Assembly: GCF_001898325.1 (NCBI RefSeq) | Contig: NZ_MKTR01000007.1 | Location: forward strand, 100,265-164,264 | Direction of reading: 5' to 3' | Length of the DNA stretch: 64,000 nt | Source of the DNA: Microbacterium sp. 67-17 | Lineage (GTDB): Bacteria; Actinomycetota; Actinomycetes; Actinomycetales; Microbacteriaceae | Made by a program: the position numbers and the translations under genes | Part shown: in pieces, positions 8,957 to 16,746 of the stretch | How the letters are laid out: every line of letters starts with the position of its first letter | Numbering within the stretch: position 1 is the stretch's first letter | Notes under the pieces: model-generated | The model's database searches: none | Told to the model about the DNA's origin: nothing | Seen by the model: the letters and a program-made list of their open reading frames with translations, nothing else

Positions 8957-10008
8957 GGAATGCGCTCCTCCACTGCCGCAGCGAGCGTGTCGGCCAAGGT
9001 CACCGCGCGGGGCGGGAGCGTCGAACGGGAGGCGCGTCGGCGCACATCCGACAGGTTCTCGGCGATGAGTTGATGGAGCCGGTCGCGGGCGCCGCTGGCT
9101 TCGAGCGCGGACTGGGCATGCCGGACCGCGATCGGACCGGTGTGCGCAACGGCAAGCGTGCTGGTGACCAACGGCCACTGCGCGCTCTCGCGAGCAAGCG
9201 CAATGAGCGGCGTTCGCTTGGACTCGCGCAGGTCGCTTCCGGCATCCTTGCCGGCTTGCTCTGCTGTGCCGAACGCGCCGATGAGATCGTCCACAAGCTG
9301 GAATGCCAGGCCCAGGGAGCCGCCGATGCGTTCGAGGTCCGCGATCCAGGTCGAGGGTGCGCCGGCGAGGATCGCCCCAGCGCACAAGGGTGCGGTGAAC
9401 GAGTAGACGGCGGTCTTGTTGTAGGTGGCGGCGAGAATATCCGCCTGTTCGGCGAGGTCGGGGGTCACGCTGTTCTCGACGTCGGCCAGTTCGCCGGCTG
9501 CCGAGACGAAGACTGCGTCGTCGAGCAGGTCAAGCAGGCGGGCACGTTGTGTGTCGGGGACCTCGGCCAACGCCACCATGCGGGTTGCTTCATGAAGCAG
9601 CAGGTCTCCGGCGAGGATCGCCGCAGCATCCCCGAGCAGCGCGGCGCCCTTCGCGTCAGCGCCCTGCGTCTTCGCTCGAATGCGGAATCGACCGGCCACG
9701 TTGGGTACACCCCGCCTGGTGACGTCATGGTCGATGACGTCGTCGTGGATCACGAATGCGCTATGCAGCAGCTCGAAGGCTGCGGCCACCGAGGGCAAGC
9801 TCGGTACGCGCTGCAGGTCGCCGCCCACCGCGAGAAAGGACGCCACGACGAGCTGGGGGCGTAGCCGCTTGCCCCCGGCTGTCGCGCTGCTCACCGCCGC
9901 GGTGAGCGCCGACATCGACTCCCCGTGTTTCGTTGCGCGTGCGGCAAGTCGCTCGAGGGCATCGTTGATTGCGGTGTCGACGGCTATTCGGGCGGCGTCG
10001 GGAATCAT
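8953..10008 (-). CDS. crtE: Polyprenyl (geranylgeranyl) diphosphate synthase
   Basis: 351-residue trans-isoprenyl diphosphate synthase. The first Asp-rich motif is HDDVIDHD (about residue 95); the second is FQLVDDLIGAFG (about residue 240), DDxxG rather than DDxxD, as in other actinobacterial GGPP synthases. GGKRLRP is the substrate-binding KR motif. It supplies GGPP for crtB. ATG 10008 overlaps the idi stop codon as ATGA, supporting this start over one further upstream. Product chain length (C20) is inferred from operon context. Confidence 0.9.
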   Translation of the reverse strand: MIPDAARIAVDTAINDALERLAARATKHGESMSALTAAVSSATAGGKRLRPQLVVASFLAVGGDLQRVPSLPSVAAAFELLHSAFVIHDDVIDHDVTRRGVPNVAGRFRIRAKTQGADAKGAALLGDAAAILAGDLLLHEATRMVALAEVPDTQRARLLDLLDDAVFVSAAGELADVENSVTPDLAEQADILAATYNKTAVYSFTAPLCAGAILAGAPSTWIADLERIGGSLGLAFQLVDDLIGAFGTAEQAGKDAGSDLRESKRTPLIALARESAQWPLVTSTLAVAHTGPIAVRHAQSALEASGARDRLHQLIAENLSDVRRRASRSTLPPRAVTLADTLAAAVEERIP

Positions 10009-10556
10009 GACGCTCGTCGCTGCAATTGCGGTGATTCGAAGAGGCGGAGCTGCTGGGACTGCAGGACAAGCCACGGGCTGAAGGCCCAGGGCGTGGTGAT
10101 CAGCGACGAGCCGAGCTCGTCGGGATCCACCCAGCGCGCTTCGGCGACCTCGAGCGGGTTCGGCGCCACCTCATCGTCGGTGCGGGCAATGTAGACGGGG
10201 CAAATCTCGTTCTCGACGATTCCGCCCGCGTCCACGGCGCGGTAGCGGAAGAGAGGAAGCGCCAGCTCAATCTCGGTCAGACGGATGCCGAGCTCGAACT
10301 CGCCGCGACGCTGCACTGCAGAAAGCAGCGGCTCTGCAGGCCGGGGGTGACCGCAGAACGAGTTGGTCCACACCCCTGGCCAGGTCTTCTTGTCGAGTGC
10401 GCGGCGAGTCACGAGCACCTGGCCATCGGCGTTGAGGACATGGCACGAAAAAGCGAGATGGAGGGCGGTTTCGGTGCCATGCACGCTGCTCTTCGGGGCG
10501 GTGCCTACCGGGTTGCCGTCGTCGTCCAGCAAGACCACATGGTCGCCATCCGTCAT
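10005..10556 (-). CDS. idi: Isopentenyl-diphosphate delta-isomerase (type I)
   Basis: 183-residue Nudix-fold isomerase interconverting IPP and DMAPP. The catalytic cysteine lies in WTNSFCGHP, and the Nudix helix region (RRGEFELGI, with ENEICPVY further on) follows. It is the first gene of the minus-strand carotenoid operon and feeds crtE. A strong Shine-Dalgarno (AGGAGGAGG) precedes ATG. The promoter lies in the short divergent region shared with the MarR-type gene, so control by that regulator is likely. Confidence 0.93.
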   Translation of the reverse strand: MTDGDHVVLLDDDGNPVGTAPKSSVHGTETALHLAFSCHVLNADGQVLVTRRALDKKTWPGVWTNSFCGHPRPAEPLLSAVQRRGEFELGIRLTEIELALPLFRYRAVDAGGIVENEICPVYIARTDDEVAPNPLEVAEARWVDPDELGSSLITTPWAFSPWLVLQSQQLRLFESPQLQRRAS

Positions 10557-10569
10557 TGTTCCTCCTCCT

Positions 10570-10594
10570 ATATCGCTAGTTTAGCTAGCGATAT
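10570..10594. promoter_or_regulatory. 25-bp palindromic operator between idi and crtR
   Basis: Perfect 10-bp arms ATATCGCTAG and CTAGCGATAT flank a 5-base centre, within the 80-base divergent gap between idi and the MarR-type gene. On the minus strand TAAACT (10578-10583) overlaps the centre and could be the operon -10 box. In Corynebacterium glutamicum the MarR-type CrtR represses the crt operon from an equivalent divergent promoter and is relieved by GGPP. Binding here is inferred from position and symmetry. Confidence 0.75.
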
Positions 10595-10636
10595 CTCCCG
10601 TCTGATGATAACAAGGAGTTGAAAGGGGTGTCCATC

Positions 10637-11107
10637 ATGACCACGCCGTGGGTTCCGCAGACTCCACACCAGCAGGCTGTGCTGGACGTTCTGCTAAGCA
10701 TCCGTGCGCTCAATGATGCCATGGACCGCATGAACGGCGGCATGAAAGACGACATGGACATGAACGCGACGGATCTCGCGGCCCTGCGCATGATGATCGT
10801 GCGAGAGCAGCGGGGCGACACCGTAAGCCCGCACGAGGTCGCGAAGCACCTGCGGATATCGACGGCATCGACGACCAAGCTGCTGGACCGGCTCGAGAGC
10901 TCCGGGTATATCGAGCGACACCCGCATCCGCGGGATCGGCGGGCGCGCATCCTGACGTTGACGGCGCACTCGCGGGCGACCTTTTTCAAGCACTTCTCCG
11001 AGCACCTCGAGCAGATGCGTCGCGTGACCGAGCCATACACAGAAGACGAGCTCAAGCTCATCGGGCGGTACTTGACCGACGTGAGTGAGGCGATCGATCC
11101 CAGCTGA
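10637..11107 (+). CDS. crtR: MarR-family regulator, probable CrtR carotenoid repressor
   Basis: 156-residue MarR-type winged-helix protein. The DNA-binding core is at about residues 60-105 (TVSPHEVAKHLRISTASTTK recognition region, then the wing IERHPHPRDRRA). ATG 10637 follows GAAAGGGG with good spacing; an upstream TTG is less likely. Divergent from the carotenoid operon with a perfect palindrome between them, matching the crtR arrangement in corynebacteria. Function as carotenoid repressor is inferred from this synteny. Confidence 0.82.
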   Translation: MTTPWVPQTPHQQAVLDVLLSIRALNDAMDRMNGGMKDDMDMNATDLAALRMMIVREQRGDTVSPHEVAKHLRISTASTTKLLDRLESSGYIERHPHPRDRRARILTLTAHSRATFFKHFSEHLEQMRRVTEPYTEDELKLIGRYLTDVSEAIDPS

Positions 11108-11139
11108 GCTCACCCCGGTGCGCTGCTGAGGCAATGGGG

Positions 11140-11171
11140 AAGGCCCCGGATCTTGTGGATCCGGGGCCTTC
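11140..11171. terminator. Bidirectional hairpin terminator
   Basis: Arms AAGGCCCCGGATC and GATCCGGGGCCTT form a stem of about 13 GC-rich pairs with a short loop, lying between convergent crtR and the tRNA. There is no clear T-run, as is usual for actinobacterial terminators. Confidence 0.75.
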
Positions 11172-11174
11172 TCT

Positions 11175-11251
11175 TGGTTGCGGGGGCAGGATTTGAACCT
11201 ACGACCTCTGGGTTATGAGCCCAGCGAGCTACCGAACTGCTCCACCCCGCG
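11175..11251 (-). tRNA. tRNA-fMet (anticodon CAT), initiator
   Basis: 77-nt cloverleaf with encoded CCA. Acceptor strands CGCGGGG and CCCCGCA leave an unpaired C1-A72, the hallmark of initiator tRNA. The anticodon stem-loop reads TGGGCTCATAACCCA with CAT in the loop (anticodon at 11215-11217), and the T-arm is GGTTCAAATCC. Confidence 0.95.
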
Positions 11252-11355
11252 GCACAAGGGTCGACTCTAGCACGGTTCCCGCAGCCTCGCACCTCGGGAC
11301 ACCCAGCCGGGGTCGCCGGTTGCCTCGACTCCCGCTCGCCGGGGAGGATGGCCAC

Positions 11356-11886
11356 ATGATGGCATCCCGAGGCGAGATACCGGCGGCGCCAGCCGTCGAC
11401 GCCGGCCCGGACGGGCGAGCCGAGACGCCCAGCGAGCGCGCCGATCGCAACTGGGATGACGTGCTGCAGGAGTTGCGGGTGCTCCAGACCGGCACCCAGA
11501 TCCTCACGGGGTTTCTGCTCGCCGTGGCGTTCCAGCCGGCATTCGACGACCTCACCGATCCGCAGCGAGCGTTCTATCTCGTTCTGCTCGTGCTCGCGGC
11601 GCTGAGCGCGATCATCGCATTGGCGCCGGTCGCGATGCACCGCAGCCTCTTCCGCAGGCTCGCCAAGCCCGACGTCGTGCTCTTCGGCCATCGAGCGCTC
11701 ATTGGTGCACTGGCTACGGTGGGTGTCCTTCTGATCGGGGTCGTGGCTTTCGTCTTCGACGTCGTTCTGGGGTTCGACCCGGCGTGGATCGCAGCTGCTT
11801 CCCTCGGCGCCGCTGTCGTCATCCTGTGGCTCGTCGTGCCGGGGTATCTGCGCAGGCATCACTCCCGAAAGGTGGACCGCTCATGA
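11356..11886 (+). CDS. DUF6328 family membrane protein
   Basis: 176-residue protein. After a hydrophilic N-terminus (about 45 residues) come four hydrophobic helices; the segment LQTGTQILTGFLLAVAFQP starting the first helix is the DUF6328 signature. Function is unknown. ATG 11356 follows GGGGAGGATGG. The end overlaps the next gene as ATGA, so it is co-translated with the nitrilase-type hydrolase. Confidence 0.8.
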   Translation: MMASRGEIPAAPAVDAGPDGRAETPSERADRNWDDVLQELRVLQTGTQILTGFLLAVAFQPAFDDLTDPQRAFYLVLLVLAALSAIIALAPVAMHRSLFRRLAKPDVVLFGHRALIGALATVGVLLIGVVAFVFDVVLGFDPAWIAAASLGAAVVILWLVVPGYLRRHHSRKVDRS

Positions 11887-12701
11887 CCCGGATGCCGGCA
11901 CCTGCGGTCGCCGTGGCGATCGCGCAGTTCGCGCCGTCTGCGGACAGCGTGGCCAACGCGCAACAGATCGATCGGATGGCAGACGTTGCAGCTGATCGCG
12001 GCGCGAAACTCGTGGTGTTCCCCGAGTACTCCAGCTACTTCGTGGACCCGTTCGACCAGACGCTCGCGCGTCACGCGCAGGACGTGGACGGGCCGTTCGT
12101 TGCGGCACTGCACCAGTCGGCTCAGCGCACCGGCGCGGTGATCGTCGCGGGCCTGATCGAAACGGCAAGCAACCCCGGGAAGGTGCGCAACGCGGTGGTC
12201 GCCGTTGGTCCAGGCGGCGTCCTCGCCGTGTACCGCAAGCTCCATCTCTACGACGCGTTCGGGCACCGGGAGTCGGACTGGGTGGAAGCGGGCGAGATCG
12301 CGCCACCGCAGACCTTCGAGGTCGGCGGGCTGCGCTGGGGTCTCATGACGTGCTACGACCTGCGTTTCCCCGAGGTCGCACGGACTCTCGCGGATGCCGG
12401 AGTGGAGGGCATCGTGGTGCCCGCAGCCTGGGTCCGGGGGCCGCTCAAGGAGTTCCAGTGGCAGACGCTGCTCGCGGCCCGCGCGATCGAGAACACGGTG
12501 TTCGTCGCAGCAGCAGACCACCCGCCACCGCTCGGGGTGGGGGCCTCGGTCCTGCTTGACCCCCAGGGTGTGGCGATCGCGGGGGTCGGGACCGGCACCG
12601 ACGTTGCGGTCGGCTACGTGGACCCGGATGCCGTAGATCGCGTCCGGCGCGTCAACCCGGCCCTCCGGCTGCGTCGCTTCGAGGTGATCCCGCGCGCCTG
12701 A
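11883..12701 (+). CDS. Carbon-nitrogen hydrolase (nitrilase superfamily)
   Basis: 272-residue cytosolic nitrilase-fold enzyme. The catalytic triad is visible: Glu in VVFPEYSSYF, Lys in YRKLHLYDAFG, Cys in GLMTCYDLRFPE. Members hydrolyse amides or carbamates (for example deaminated glutathione or omega-amides). The substrate is not clear; Nit/NIT2-like deaminated glutathione amidase is one possibility. Starts at an ATGA overlap with the DUF6328 gene. Confidence 0.88.
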   Translation: MTRMPAPAVAVAIAQFAPSADSVANAQQIDRMADVAADRGAKLVVFPEYSSYFVDPFDQTLARHAQDVDGPFVAALHQSAQRTGAVIVAGLIETASNPGKVRNAVVAVGPGGVLAVYRKLHLYDAFGHRESDWVEAGEIAPPQTFEVGGLRWGLMTCYDLRFPEVARTLADAGVEGIVVPAAWVRGPLKEFQWQTLLAARAIENTVFVAAADHPPPLGVGASVLLDPQGVAIAGVGTGTDVAVGYVDPDAVDRVRRVNPALRLRRFEVIPRA

Positions 12702-12821
12702 CCGGTGTCGGAGGTGTGGCACCGAACGAGAGCATGACGACTGCATAGTCCGCTCCCGACTCAGCCATAGGATTCACACAGCATCCGGCGGCACCGTTGA
12801 TGGTGCTTGGAAGGAGCATCC

Positions 12822-14348
12822 ATGAGCACCGAGAACACCGCAGACCCCGCCGACTCGCAGCGTCCCGCTGACGCCGCGGGCGCTGACCTCCCCACACAGG
12901 GCACCGACGCCTCCGCGCAGGTCGCCGACGCGGTAGCGGTCGACGCCGCTGTACCGGCAGAGTCAACGCAGCCGACCGAGCCGCTGCCGCCTGCCCCCGG
13001 AGCATCCCCTGCCGCGAGCGCGTCACCGATGTGGGCTCCTCCCGCGGCTGGCACCCACCACCCGCAGTCTCCCTACGCGCAGGCGCCTTTCACCGCGCCG
13101 GGTACTGCCCCGCAGTACGCCTTCGCTCCCACCACGACGGCGGCGCCCCGCGCCAAGGTCGGCGCCGGGACGGTTGCCGGGATCATCATCGCCGCAGCAC
13201 TCGTGGGCGGCGCCGCCGGCCTTGGCGGTGCCTACGCCGGGGCCGCGTTGTTCGCCCCCGACACCGTGACGACGGCATCCGGACCCGCGAGTGTCACGGT
13301 CAACGACACGTCCTCTGTGACGCAGACGACGGGGATCGCGACCAAGGTGCTTCCGAGCGTGGTGACAATCGAGGCAACCTCCTCCAGCGGCGGGGGAACA
13401 GGTTCTGGCGTCATCCTGACCTCCGATGGCTACGTCGTGACGAACACGCATGTCGTCACCCTCGACGGTGCGACCGGCGAAGCGACGGTCCGGGTCACCA
13501 CCTCAGATGGGCGGGTCTACGATGCTGATGTCGTCGGCACCGACCCCACCTACGACCTCGCCGTGATCAAGCTCGTCGGTGCCGAAGACCTGACGCCCAT
13601 CGAGTTCGCGGACTCGTCGGATCTGAATGTCGGTGACCAGGCTGTCGCCATTGGTGCGCCCCTCGGGCTCGCGAACACGGTGACCACGGGTATCGTGAGC
13701 GCACTCAACCGATCGATCCAGATCTCCTCGTCTGCTGCACCCGACACCGAGCAGAGCGACCCCAACTCCGAGGATCAGGGTGGCGAAGGTCCGTTCTACT
13801 TCGACTTCGGTCAGGGTAACCAGGGCAGCACCGGGTCGAGCGAGACGATCTCGATCGCGGTGATCCAGACGGATGCCGCCATCAACCCGGGTAACTCGGG
13901 TGGTGCACTGGTGGACTCCGACGGCAAGCTCATCGGCATCAACGTCGCCATCGCCTCTGCGGGCGGATCCTCTGGCCAGTCGGGCTCCATCGGCGTCGGC
14001 TTCTCGATCCCCTCGAACGTCGTCGAGCGTGTGACGCAGGAGATCATCGACACCGGTTCGGCGACGCACGGATTGCTCGGCGCGAGCGTGCAGAACGCGG
14101 CGGCTATCGCCGATTCGACGATCACCGGTGCATACATCGCCGAGGTCACCGACGGCGGTGCTGCCCAGCGCGGCGGCCTGCAGGCTGGCGACATCGTGAC
14201 GGGCTTCAACGGCGTGCCGATCTCGGACGCGACCGATCTGACGGCCCAGGTGCGGGCGGCCGCGGCCGGAAGCGATGCGACCGTGACCTTCGTCCGCGAT
14301 GGTCAGACCCGCACGGTCGACGTGACGCTCGGACAGCTCGGCTCGTGA
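12822..14348 (+). CDS. HtrA/DegP-like membrane-anchored serine protease with PDZ domain
   Basis: 508-residue protein. Residues 1-110 are a low-complexity Ala/Pro/Thr/Asp-rich cytoplasmic tail, then one transmembrane helix (VAGIIIAAALVGGAAGLGG, about 113-140), a trypsin-like domain with His in NTHVV, Asp in TYDLAVIKL and Ser in NPGNSGGAL, and a C-terminal PDZ domain (RGGLQAGDIVTGFNGVPI). The protease acts outside the membrane in envelope quality control. GGAAGGAG precedes ATG 12822. A TAGGAT -10-like box at 12767-12772 suggests a leader of about 50 bases. An acidic insertion (EQSDPNSEDQGGEG) lies between Asp and Ser. Confidence 0.9.
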   Translation: MSTENTADPADSQRPADAAGADLPTQGTDASAQVADAVAVDAAVPAESTQPTEPLPPAPGASPAASASPMWAPPAAGTHHPQSPYAQAPFTAPGTAPQYAFAPTTTAAPRAKVGAGTVAGIIIAAALVGGAAGLGGAYAGAALFAPDTVTTASGPASVTVNDTSSVTQTTGIATKVLPSVVTIEATSSSGGGTGSGVILTSDGYVVTNTHVVTLDGATGEATVRVTTSDGRVYDADVVGTDPTYDLAVIKLVGAEDLTPIEFADSSDLNVGDQAVAIGAPLGLANTVTTGIVSALNRSIQISSSAAPDTEQSDPNSEDQGGEGPFYFDFGQGNQGSTGSSETISIAVIQTDAAINPGNSGGALVDSDGKLIGINVAIASAGGSSGQSGSIGVGFSIPSNVVERVTQEIIDTGSATHGLLGASVQNAAAIADSTITGAYIAEVTDGGAAQRGGLQAGDIVTGFNGVPISDATDLTAQVRAAAAGSDATVTFVRDGQTRTVDVTLGQLGS

Positions 14349-14379
14349 TCGCGGCCTGAGGTTCGATCTCCACAGACCC

Positions 14380-14419
14380 GACCGACGCCGCCCCGGACTA
14401 TTCCGGAGCGGCGTCGGTC
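14380..14419. terminator. Hairpin terminator between convergent genes
   Basis: 18-bp arms with one mismatch (GACCGACGCCGC... and ...GCGGCGTCGGTC) and a 4-base loop. The hairpin follows the protease gene and overlaps the last bases of the opposing gene, so it can end both transcripts. Confidence 0.75.
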
Positions 14420-15363
14420 GCTTGCGTGCCTGGGTCTTTGTCGGGACGACGCGTGATGCTTCGAGCCGCGCCGCCGATCGCCGTCGTGCCTTTGGAGACA
14501 CCGCTGCCGATCGCTGATGCACCCCGGCTCACGCCGCTACCGACGGCGGAACCTGCTCGCCGCACGGCCGAGACCGCAGAGTGCTCGAGCCGCCGGGCGC
14601 CGGGACGTGGCTCGGTTTCCGGTGGGAGAGCCTGCGGAGGAATACCGAAGGCTCGGCGCGAGCCCGCGAGCACCCGCCGGCCGAGGATATGGTTGCCGGT
14701 GCCGCCGATGGCCGCGCCGATGCCGAACGGCAGAGCCTTGCCGATCCAGGACGCTCCGCCCTTGGCTGCGAACTGGCGGACGAAGGTGGTCTTCAGGCGA
14801 TCGACGAGGGGACCCATCGCGGCCTTCGGGATCGTCTTGGTGACCATCTCGCCCCAGTAGGTCGAGCGCGTCGGCCCACGCCCGGTCGCCTGATTCGCCA
14901 GCTGCGAGACGAGGTCAATGCCTTCTTGCCCGAGCATCAGCATCAACACGAGCGCGCGGGCGCGGTTGGGATCCGAGACAGGAATGCCGTGCACTTCGGA
15001 GACGGACTGTGCGAACAGTGTGGTCGCTTCGAGGAAGGCGATGGTTTCGACGCCGCTCAGCGCGAGGGTGACGCCGGTGCCGATGCCTGGGACGACGGCC
15101 GTGGCCCCCACTGCCGCACCGCCGGTCGTCACCGCGGCGAGGTATCGCCGCTCGAGGGTGCGGATGATCTGGGCGGAGGTTGCGTTCGGTTGACGAAGAC
15201 GGATGCTGCGCACATGTGCCAGCACGACCGGCCGCTGGATTGCCAGCACGCGATCAAGCGCTCGGATGAACAACGGGTGCTCGTCCGATCCTTCCGGAGG
15301 GAGGCCACCCGACCAGGGCGCGTCATCCGGCAGCGAATGGATCTGATGGACCTTGTCGGCCAT
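14398..15363 (-). CDS. Hypothetical protein, EcsC-like architecture
   Basis: 321-residue protein of unknown function. The middle has Gly/Ala-rich hydrophobic stretches (VGATAVVPGIGTGVTLALSG and FGIGAAIGGTGNHILGRRVL) separated by a helical region with HGIPVSDPNRARALVLMLMLG. This resembles EcsC-family proteins, which have a hydrophobic glycine patch followed by a DPEER-like segment, but similarity is weak. The C-terminal ~70 residues contain repeated GSGVS(R/K)G(A/T) units and end in a charged tail. Convergent with the HtrA-like gene. Confidence 0.65.
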   Translation of the reverse strand: MADKVHQIHSLPDDAPWSGGLPPEGSDEHPLFIRALDRVLAIQRPVVLAHVRSIRLRQPNATSAQIIRTLERRYLAAVTTGGAAVGATAVVPGIGTGVTLALSGVETIAFLEATTLFAQSVSEVHGIPVSDPNRARALVLMLMLGQEGIDLVSQLANQATGRGPTRSTYWGEMVTKTIPKAAMGPLVDRLKTTFVRQFAAKGGASWIGKALPFGIGAAIGGTGNHILGRRVLAGSRRAFGIPPQALPPETEPRPGARRLEHSAVSAVRRAGSAVGSGVSRGASAIGSGVSKGTTAIGGAARSITRRPDKDPGTQATDAAPE

Positions 15364-15453
15364 GGGGCGATCCTAAGCGCTCCGGCTGGGCATCCGCCTG
15401 GCATGGAGTGTCATCGGGGGGTTGAAGCAGAGGTCGATTGATAGTTTGGAGCG

Positions 15454-16746
15454 GTGACTGAGGCGACGGATCTTCCCGACGAGTCCTCCGGCGAGTCCGG
15501 CCAGACGCCAGGGGAGGGGCCCGCGAACAAGCCAGCGTCGCCGCGTACGCCGCGCACCCCGCGAAAGACGTCGAGTTCGCGAACGACCGCCTCGAAGACT
15601 TCGGGGTCCAGCCCCCGCACGCCACGCAAGCCCGCGGCGAAGCGACCGACGACTGCGAGCAAGCGCCCTGCCTCGGCGGCGAAGCCCCCGGTACAACAGG
15701 ATGCCGCGTCCGCTGAGCCTGAGGTGACGGCGGTCGCTGGTGCTCCGGTTGATCCTGCGCTCGAGGCTGCGCTGGAGTCGATCACGGCCAGCGAGACCCG
15801 GGATGAGGTCGACGAGACCGTGGTTCCGGAGGCCGATGAGACTGAAGCCGCAGACGACTCCGTGGCGGATGACTCCCTGGTAGATGTCTCGGTGACAGCT
15901 GACTCCGTGGATTCAGCCCAGTCGGCCGTCGCCACGATCGACGGGTCGACCGACCTTGTGTCCGTCGAAGCCGAGGATGCGATGCCCGAGCCGGCGCTCG
16001 TGCTGCGCGACATCCGCAAGTCGTTTGGCGATCTTCAGGCACTGGACGGGATCAGCCTCGAGGTTCCCGTGGGCAGCTTCTACGGGATCGTGGGGCCCAA
16101 CGGGGCGGGCAAGACGACGACGCTGTCGATCGTCGCGGGGCTGCTTCGCGCCGACTCGGGCGAGATCACGATCGCGGGCGTGGATGCCGCGGCCAAGCCC
16201 GTCGCCGCCAAACGCCTCATGGGTGTGCTTCCCGATCGGTTTCGCACGTTCGACCGGCTGACCGGTCGCCAGCTGCTCTACTACTACGGCGCGCTGCGAG
16301 GTCTCCCGCCGGCGGAGGTCGAGAGGCGCACGATCGACCTTGCCCGCGCCTTCGATCTCACCGAGTCGCTCGGTCGGGTCGTGTCGGATTACTCGGCGGG
16401 TATGTCCAAGAAGATCATGCTCGCTGGCGCTCTCATCCACTCGCCCCGCGTCCTGGTTCTCGACGAACCGTTCGAAGCTGTCGACCCGGTCTCGAGTGCA
16501 GCGATTCTCGACATCCTGCAGGCTTATGTCGCCCACGGCGGAACCGTCATCCTCTCCAGCCACGGCATGGAACTGGTGGAGCGGGTGTGCTCCCGTGTCG
16601 CCGTGATTGTCGCCGGGTCCCTGGTCGCGGAAGGCTCGATCGACGAGGTGCGCGGCGAGGTCAGCTTGGAAGAGCGATTCGTCGAGCTTGTCGGTGGGGC
16701 GGGCGAGCTGGAGGGTCTCGAGTGGTTGCACACATTCTCCGACTGA
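15454..16746 (+). CDS. ABC transporter ATP-binding protein with long disordered N-terminus
   Basis: 430 residues. The first ~180 are low complexity: a Pro/Arg/Thr/Lys-rich basic part, then an acidic Ala/Asp/Ser-rich part. The ABC domain begins around PALVLRDIRKSFGDLQALDG. It has Walker A GPNGAGKTTT (residues 214-223), signature YSAGMSKK, and Walker B VLVLDEPF followed by EAVD. Such ATPases drive ABC-2-type exporters or memory/lipid transporters. The next gene overlaps and encodes the permease. TAGTTT six bases before the GTG start with no Shine-Dalgarno indicates a leaderless transcript. Substrate unknown. Confidence 0.87.
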   Translation: MTEATDLPDESSGESGQTPGEGPANKPASPRTPRTPRKTSSSRTTASKTSGSSPRTPRKPAAKRPTTASKRPASAAKPPVQQDAASAEPEVTAVAGAPVDPALEAALESITASETRDEVDETVVPEADETEAADDSVADDSLVDVSVTADSVDSAQSAVATIDGSTDLVSVEAEDAMPEPALVLRDIRKSFGDLQALDGISLEVPVGSFYGIVGPNGAGKTTTLSIVAGLLRADSGEITIAGVDAAAKPVAAKRLMGVLPDRFRTFDRLTGRQLLYYYGALRGLPPAEVERRTIDLARAFDLTESLGRVVSDYSAGMSKKIMLAGALIHSPRVLVLDEPFEAVDPVSSAAILDILQAYVAHGGTVILSSHGMELVERVCSRVAVIVAGSLVAEGSIDEVRGEVSLEERFVELVGGAGELEGLEWLHTFSD

